A stretch of DNA of 64,000 bases. It comes from Pandoraea oxalativorans (GTDB taxonomy: Bacteria; Pseudomonadota; Gammaproteobacteria; Burkholderiales; Burkholderiaceae). The stretch covers positions 3,534,001-3,598,000 of the forward strand of contig NZ_CP011253.3 in the NCBI RefSeq assembly GCF_000972785.3, written 5' to 3'. This document shows, in pieces, positions 59,084 through 64,000 of the stretch; the stretch's first letter is position 1; each line of letters opens with the position of its first letter. The notes beneath the pieces were generated by a model that was not told where the DNA came from, did not search any database, and was given only the letters and a program-made list of their open reading frames with translations. Position numbers and translations under genes: made by a program.

Positions 59084-61684
59084 TCAGGCGGCGGCCTGCG
59101 ACGATTCCAGAAAGTCCTGCGCGAAGCGCTGGAGCACCCCGCCCGCCTCGTAGATCGAGACTTCTTCGGCGGTATCGAGACGGCACGTCACCGGCACCTC
59201 GACGCGCTCACCGTTCTTGCGGTGGATGACCAGCGTCAAGTCGGCGCGCGGCGTGCGCTCGCCGATCACGTCGAACGTCTCGCTGCCGTCGATACCGAGC
59301 GTCTTGCGGTTCGTGCCCGGCTTGAACTCCAGCGGCAACACGCCCATACCGACGAGGTTGGTCCGGTGAATGCGCTCGAAGCCTTCGGCGACGATGGCTT
59401 CGGTGCCCGCCAGACGCACGCCCTTCGCCGCCCAGTCGCGCGACGACCCCTGACCGTAGTCGGCCCCGGCAATCACGATGAGCGGCTGCTTGCGCGCCAT
59501 GTACGTCTCGATGGCCTCCCACATGCGCGTCACGCGGCCTTCCGGCTCGATGCGTGCGAGCGACCCTGCTTTGACCTGTCCGTCGACCACGACCATCTCG
59601 TTCCTGAGCGTCGGGTTGGCGAACGTGGCGCGCTGCGCCGTGAGGTGATCGCCGCGGTGCGTGGCGTACGAGTTGAAGTCCTCTTCCGGCAGGCCCATCT
59701 TCGCGAGGTACTCGCCTGCTGCGCTGTCGGCCATGATCGCGTTCGACGGCGAGAGGTGATCCGTCGTGATGTTGTCGCCCAGCACGGCCAGCGCGCGCAT
59801 GCCGCGCAGGGTACGCTCACCGGCGAGCGCGCCTTCCCAATACGGGGGACGCCGAATGTACGTGCTCATCTCGCGCCAGTCGTAAAGCGGCTCGGCGCGC
59901 TCCCCGTGGTCCACCGAAGCGGCAAACATCGGCTCGTACACACGGCGGAACTGCTCCGGCTTGACGCTGCTCGCGATAATGGCGTCGATCTCTTCGTCGC
60001 TCGGCCAGAGGTCGGCGAGTCTGATGGGCTTGCCGTCGGCCGTCACGCCGAGCACGTCCTTCTCGATATCGAAGCGGATGGTCCCGGCAATGGCGTATGC
60101 CACCACCAGCGGCGGCGAGGCGAGAAATGCCTGCTTCGCATACGGGTGGATGCGGCCGTCGAAGTTGCGGTTGCCCGAGAGGACAGCCGTCGCGTACAGG
60201 TCACGCTCGACGACTTCCTTCTGGATCACCGGATCGAGCGCCCCCGACATGCCGTTGCACGACGTGCACGCGTAAGCGACCACGCCGAAGCCGAGCGCCT
60301 CCAGTTCCGGCAGTAGACCCGCCGCTTCCAGATACAGCGTGACGGCCTTGGAGCCGGGCGCCAGCGAACTCTTGACCCACGGCTTGCGCACGAGACCTGC
60401 CCGGTTGGCGTTACGCGCGAACAAGCCCGCCGCGATCATGTTGCGCGGGTTGTTGGTGTTCGTGCAGCTCGTGATAGCGGCGATGATGACCGCGCCGTCC
60501 GGCATCAGACCCGGCGCGTTCTCCACCGTGCCGCTGATGCCGCGTGCGGCGAGTTCGCTCGTCGGCACACGCTTGTGCGGGTTCGAGGGACCGGCGATGT
60601 TGCGTACCACGCTCGACAGATCGAACGTCAGTACGCGCTCGTACTCGGCCTTCGTCAGCGTGTCGGCCCACAGACCGGTTTGCTTCGCGTAGGTCTCGAC
60701 GAGCGCGACGAGCGCGTCGTCGCGGCCGGTGAGCTTCAGGTATTTGATGGTTTGCGTGTCGATGTAGAACATCGCCGCCGTCGCACCGAACTCCGGCGCC
60801 ATGTTCGAGATCGTCGCGCGGTCGCCCAGCGTGAGGTTTGCAGCGCCCTCGCCGTAGAACTCCAGATATGCGGACACAACCTTTTCCTTACGCAGGAACT
60901 CGGTCAGCGCGAGCACGATGTCGGTGGCGGTAATGCCCGGCTGCGGCTTGCCCGTCAGTTTCACACCGACGATGTCCGGCAAGCGCATCCACGACGCGCG
61001 TCCGAGCATCACGCTCTCCGCTTCCAGCCCGCCCACGCCAATGGCGATCACGCCCAGCGCATCGACCATCGGCGTGTGTGAATCGGTGCCGACGAGCGTA
61101 TCGGGATAGGCCACACCCTCCGCCACCTGAATCACCGGGCTCATGCGCTCCAGATTGATCTGGTGCAGGATGCCGTTGCCCGGCGGAATCACGTCGACGT
61201 TGCGAAACGCCTTCTTCGTCCAGTTGATGAAATCGAAGCGGTCTTCGTTACGGCGATCTTCGATGGCGCGGTTCTTCGCGAACGCATCGGGGTCGAAGCC
61301 GCCGCACTCGACAGCCAGCGAGTGATCGACCACCAGTTGGGTCGGCACCACCGGGTTGACCAGCGCCGGGTCGCCGCCTTGCGCAGCAATGGCGTCGCGT
61401 AGACCGGCGAGGTCGACGAGCGCCGTCTGACCGAGAATGTCGTGGCACACCACACGGGCGGGGAACCACGGGAAATCGAGGTCGCGACGTCGTTCGATCA
61501 GTTGCTTGAGCGAGTCGGTCAGCGCCGCCGGATCGCAGCGCCGCACGAGGTTCTCGGCCAGCACGCGCGAGGTGTACGGCAGCGTGTCGTACGCGCCCGG
61601 GGCAATGGCCTCGACGGCAGCACGGGCGTCGAAGTAATCGAGCGACGTCCCGGGCAGGGATTTACGGTATTCGGTGTTCATCAT
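59084..61684 (-). CDS. acnD: Fe/S-dependent 2-methylcitrate dehydratase (AcnD)
   Basis: The product is 866 residues from one of two adjacent ATG codons (61684 or 61681). It is an aconitase-family enzyme: DFPWFPARVVCHDILGQTAL, VGTDSHTPMVDALGVIAIGV, ITSCTNTNNPRNMIAAGLFA and CTSCNGMSGALDPVIQKEVV supply the three cluster Cys residues. The swivel domain has GADYGQGSSRDWAAKGVRLA and NLVGMGVLPLEFKPGTNRKT. Length and pairing with prpF identify AcnD rather than AcnA. It makes methylaconitate from 2-methylcitrate. Confidence 0.96.
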   Translation of the reverse strand: MMNTEYRKSLPGTSLDYFDARAAVEAIAPGAYDTLPYTSRVLAENLVRRCDPAALTDSLKQLIERRRDLDFPWFPARVVCHDILGQTALVDLAGLRDAIAAQGGDPALVNPVVPTQLVVDHSLAVECGGFDPDAFAKNRAIEDRRNEDRFDFINWTKKAFRNVDVIPPGNGILHQINLERMSPVIQVAEGVAYPDTLVGTDSHTPMVDALGVIAIGVGGLEAESVMLGRASWMRLPDIVGVKLTGKPQPGITATDIVLALTEFLRKEKVVSAYLEFYGEGAANLTLGDRATISNMAPEFGATAAMFYIDTQTIKYLKLTGRDDALVALVETYAKQTGLWADTLTKAEYERVLTFDLSSVVRNIAGPSNPHKRVPTSELAARGISGTVENAPGLMPDGAVIIAAITSCTNTNNPRNMIAAGLFARNANRAGLVRKPWVKSSLAPGSKAVTLYLEAAGLLPELEALGFGVVAYACTSCNGMSGALDPVIQKEVVERDLYATAVLSGNRNFDGRIHPYAKQAFLASPPLVVAYAIAGTIRFDIEKDVLGVTADGKPIRLADLWPSDEEIDAIIASSVKPEQFRRVYEPMFAASVDHGERAEPLYDWREMSTYIRRPPYWEGALAGERTLRGMRALAVLGDNITTDHLSPSNAIMADSAAGEYLAKMGLPEEDFNSYATHRGDHLTAQRATFANPTLRNEMVVVDGQVKAGSLARIEPEGRVTRMWEAIETYMARKQPLIVIAGADYGQGSSRDWAAKGVRLAGTEAIVAEGFERIHRTNLVGMGVLPLEFKPGTNRKTLGIDGSETFDVIGERTPRADLTLVIHRKNGERVEVPVTCRLDTAEEVSIYEAGGVLQRFAQDFLESSQAAA

Positions 61685-61712
61685 GTGGGGAAGGTGTCGG
61701 CGCTGGACAGTC

Positions 61713-62864
61713 TTAACGCTTGTCGATCGGCACGAACTGCTGATCTTCCGGACCGGTGTAGTTAGCGCTCGGACGAATGATCTTGTTGTCGACGCGCTGC
61801 TCGATGATGTGCGCACTCCAGCCCGACGTACGCGCGATCACGAACAACGGCGTAAACATCGCAGTCGGCACGCCCATCATGTGATAGCTCACCGCACTGA
61901 ACCAGTCGAGGTTCGGGAACATCTTCTTCACGTCCCACATCACCGATTCCAGGCGCTCCGCAATGTCGTACATCGCCGTGTTCTGCTCCGCCTTCGAGAG
62001 CTCGTGCGCGACTTCCTTGATGACCTTGTTGCGCGGATCGCTCACCGTGTAGACCGGATGGCCGAAGCCGATGATCACTTCCTTGTTCTCAACGCGTTGA
62101 CGGATGTCGGCCTCGGCTTCGTCCGGCGAGTTGTAGCGCTTCTGCACTTCGAACGCGACTTCGTTCGCGCCACCGTGCTTCGGCCCGCGCAGCGCACCGA
62201 TCGCGCCGGTAATCGCCGAGTGCATGTCCGACCCCGTGCCCGCGATCACGCGCGCAGTGAAGGTCGACGCGTTGAACTCGTGCTCGGCGTACAGAATCAG
62301 CGACGTATGCATCGCGCGCACCCACTGGTCCGACGGCTTCTCGCCGTGCAGCAGATGCAGGAAGTGACCGCCGATGCTGTCGTCGTCCGTTTCCACGTCG
62401 ATACGCACGCCGTTCTGGCTGTAGTGATACCAGTACAGCAGCATCGAGCCGAGGCTCGCCATCAGACGGTCGGCGATGTCGCGTGCGCCGGGAATGTTGT
62501 GATCGTCCTTCTCCGGCAGCACGGTGCCGAGGACCGACACGCCGGTGCGCATCACGTCCATCGGGTGAGCCGCGGCGGGCACGGCTTCGAGGGCGTCCTT
62601 TACGGCGGCGGGCAGACCACGCAGCGCCTTGAGCTTGGCCTTGTAGCCACGCAGTTCCGCCACGGTCGGCAGCTTGCCGTAGACCAGCAGATACGCGATT
62701 TCTTCGAATTCCGAGGTCTGAGCCAGATCCAGAATGTCGTAGCCGCGATAGTGCAGATCGTTGCCCGAACGGCCCACGGTACACAGTGCCGTGTTACCTG
62801 CGGTCACACCCGACAGGGCAACGGATTTCTTCGGCTTGAAGCCGGTGGCAGTCGTCTCGCTCAT
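61713..62864 (-). CDS. prpC: 2-methylcitrate synthase
   Basis: The product is 383 residues with GGAGGA upstream. Citrate-synthase motifs are in place: [55 protein letters not shown] with catalytic His, [20 protein letters not shown] and [20 protein letters not shown]. The short length and the operon context identify PrpC, which condenses propionyl-CoA with oxaloacetate. It is 27 bases after prpB. Confidence 0.96.
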   Translation of the reverse strand: MSETTATGFKPKKSVALSGVTAGNTALCTVGRSGNDLHYRGYDILDLAQTSEFEEIAYLLVYGKLPTVAELRGYKAKLKALRGLPAAVKDALEAVPAAAHPMDVMRTGVSVLGTVLPEKDDHNIPGARDIADRLMASLGSMLLYWYHYSQNGVRIDVETDDDSIGGHFLHLLHGEKPSDQWVRAMHTSLILYAEHEFNASTFTARVIAGTGSDMHSAITGAIGALRGPKHGGANEVAFEVQKRYNSPDEAEADIRQRVENKEVIIGFGHPVYTVSDPRNKVIKEVAHELSKAEQNTAMYDIAERLESVMWDVKKMFPNLDWFSAVSYHMMGVPTAMFTPLFVIARTSGWSAHIIEQRVDNKIIRPSANYTGPEDQQFVPIDKR

Positions 62865-62891
62865 GCTCTTTCCTCCAGGATCAGGGGTTCG

Positions 62892-63782
62892 TTATTTCTG
62901 TTGGGCGAACAGGGCGTCGAGCTTCTGTTCGTAAGCGTGGTAGCCGATGCTCTCATAGAGCTCGGCGCGCGTTTGCATCGTGTCGAGCACGGCCTTTTGC
63001 GTGCCGTCGCGACGAATCGTGTGATAAACGTTTTCCGCCGCCTTGTTCATGGCGCGGAACGCCGAGAGCGGATACAGCACCAGACCGACCTGCGCACTCT
63101 TGAGTTCGTCCACGGTGAACAGCGGCGTCGAGCCGAACTCGGTGATGTTCGCGAGCACGGGCACCTTCACGGCGTCGGCGAACTGGCGGTACATCGGCAG
63201 TTCCGTCATGGCTTCCGGGAAGATCATGTCGGCGCCCGCTTCGACGCATGCGCACGCGCGGTCGATGGCCGCCTGAAGACCTTCGACGGCCAGCGCATCG
63301 GTGCGCGCCATGATGACGAAGTTCTCATCGGTGCGCGCGTCCACGGCCGCCTTGATACGGTCGACCATCTCCTGCTGCGTCACGATGGCCTTGCCGGGAC
63401 GATGGCCACAGCGCTTCGCACCCACCTGATCTTCGATATGCATCGCCCCCGCGCCGAACTTGATCAGCGACTGCACCGTGCGCGCAATGTTGAAGGCCGA
63501 CGGACCGAAGCCCGTGTCGACGTCCACCAGCAGCGGCAGGTCGCACACGTCGGTGATGCGACGCACGTCGGTGAGCACGTCGTCGAGCGTCGAGATGCCC
63601 AGATCGGGCAACCCGAGCGAACCGGCAGCGACACCGCCGCCCGACAGATAGATCGCCTTGAATCCCGCCGCCTTGGCCAGCAGCGCGTGGTTGGCATTGA
63701 TGGCACCGACAACCTGCAACGGTTGCTCGGTCTTGACGGCCTCGCGGAAGGCGGCGCTGGCCGAACGAATGGTTTGCGTCAC
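62892..63782 (-). CDS. prpB: 2-methylisocitrate lyase
   Basis: The product is 296 residues from a GTG at 63782 with GAGGG upstream. Isocitrate-lyase superfamily motifs are complete: [60 protein letters not shown] (catalytic KRCGH loop) and [20 protein letters not shown]. It cleaves 2-methylisocitrate to pyruvate and succinate. It is the first gene of prpB-prpC-acnD-prpF-prpD. The operon is read from the sigma-54 promoter at 63867-63882. Confidence 0.96.
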   Translation of the reverse strand: MTQTIRSASAAFREAVKTEQPLQVVGAINANHALLAKAAGFKAIYLSGGGVAAGSLGLPDLGISTLDDVLTDVRRITDVCDLPLLVDVDTGFGPSAFNIARTVQSLIKFGAGAMHIEDQVGAKRCGHRPGKAIVTQQEMVDRIKAAVDARTDENFVIMARTDALAVEGLQAAIDRACACVEAGADMIFPEAMTELPMYRQFADAVKVPVLANITEFGSTPLFTVDELKSAQVGLVLYPLSAFRAMNKAAENVYHTIRRDGTQKAVLDTMQTRAELYESIGYHAYEQKLDALFAQQK

Positions 63783-63866
63783 TTGAATCCCTCGGTCGTG
63801 TCTTGCGCGTCGGATGAGCGAAATGTCACCGGATCGCACGTGGGTTGAGTAGCAGGCTTCCTGAAT

Positions 63867-63882
63867 AGCAATGGCCGTGCCA
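63867..63882 (-). promoter_or_regulatory. sigma-54 promoter of the prp operon
   Basis: The minus strand reads TGGCACGGCCATTGCT, which matches the -24/-12 consensus (TGGCAC-N5-TTGCA/T) with correct spacing. The start would lie about 12 bases on, leaving a ~75-base leader before prpB. prp operons are typically activated by PrpR with sigma-54, in response to 2-methylcitrate. No prpR gene lies in the window; it may lie just past the right edge. Confidence 0.85.
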
Positions 63883-63961
63883 GCAGATCGTGCGCCCGCG
63901 CATCTCTTGTCCCTTTGCAGCGCTAACGCATTCATTTATCGACGGAAATTCTTCGCCTGCA

Positions 63962-63975
63962 TGACGTTTACGTCA
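63962..63975. promoter_or_regulatory. palindrome upstream of the prp promoter (possible PrpR site)
   Basis: TGACGT-TT-ACGTCA is a 14-base inverted repeat about 80 bases upstream of the -24 element, the usual distance for an enhancer site of a sigma-54 activator. A similar half (ATGTCACTTGA) follows at about 63981. Confidence 0.45.
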
Positions 63976-64000
63976 AGGTAAATGTCACTTGAAGGCAGAG

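Noticed and set aside
61674..63848. 724-codon plus-strand frame opposite prpC and prpB
   Set aside because: Antisense shadow of two well-supported enzymes of the 2-methylcitrate cycle.
1..64000. CRISPR arrays, rRNA or tRNA genes, prophage genes
   Set aside because: I saw no spaced direct repeats of CRISPR type, no tRNA-like folds with CCA/anticodon context, and no phage structural genes. A tRNA could be missed by eye, so a tRNAscan run would settle it.

Overview
This window is a GC-rich, densely coded chromosomal segment from a betaproteobacterium of the Burkholderiales. The evidence is a five-gene methylcitrate operon (prpB-prpC-acnD-prpF-prpD) behind a sigma-54 promoter, a cyanide-insensitive-type bd oxidase with a DUF2474 subunit, a glpR-glpD-glpK cluster with an E. 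coli-like GlpR operator, and the strong GC3 bias. A Pandoraea/Burkholderia-type genome is my inference; no rRNA or other phylogenetic marker is present.

Layout, left to right. (1) 1-2060: a 5'-truncated cytochrome P450 end, then an ECF sigma/anti-sigma pair on the minus strand. (2) 2055-11384: a giant secreted carbohydrate-active protein on the minus strand (GH2-like N-terminus, seven Ig-like domains, four discoidin domains, C-terminal GH64 beta-1,3-glucanase). Its last ~60 residues are cut off by an IS2-group IS3-family element. (3) 11939-22246: a plus-strand operon for a type II secretion/type IV pilus hybrid: GspG, GspF, GspE, PilM-, PilN-, PilO- and PilP-like proteins, secretin, three more pseudopilins and a lytic transglycosylase. 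(4) 22296-25560: cytochrome b561 and an SrpA-like catalase, divergent from a second ECF sigma/anti-sigma pair. Two similar GGAATAA promoter motifs face outward from the shared intergenic region. (5) 25683-30626: an acetamidase/formamidase, two tiny XapX membrane proteins, an unusual AraC-regulator/acetamidase fusion, and an AraC-GyrI regulator. (6) 30562-34543: minus-strand genes for tRNA 2-selenouridine synthase, a lipoprotein, a membrane GT2 glycosyltransferase and a second cytochrome b561.

(7) 34811-39071: an isocitrate lyase/PEP mutase-family protein, a class II aldolase, a GcvA-like LysR regulator, and a NarK-like transporter whose leader carries a strong terminator hairpin. (8) 39604-45653: a CPBP protease with a TPR-like periplasmic part, a DUF1345 membrane protein, the bd oxidase operon and a PEBP-family protein. 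(9) 45774-49074: folE, a truncated HlyD-type adaptor, LysR, VOC and FAH-family genes. (10) 49738-56202: glpK, glpD and glpR, a lipoprotein, and glycerate kinase. (11) 56209-63782: a LysR remnant, then the propionate (2-methylcitrate cycle) operon.

The most unusual items are the AraC-acetamidase fusion with its paired XapX proteins, the hybrid secretion operon next to a likely secreted giant glycan-binding enzyme, and the two paralogous ECF modules. Several broken genes (P450, GH64 tail, HlyD adaptor, LysR remnant) mark sites of past rearrangement. Functions are inferred from motifs and family knowledge; no database search was run.
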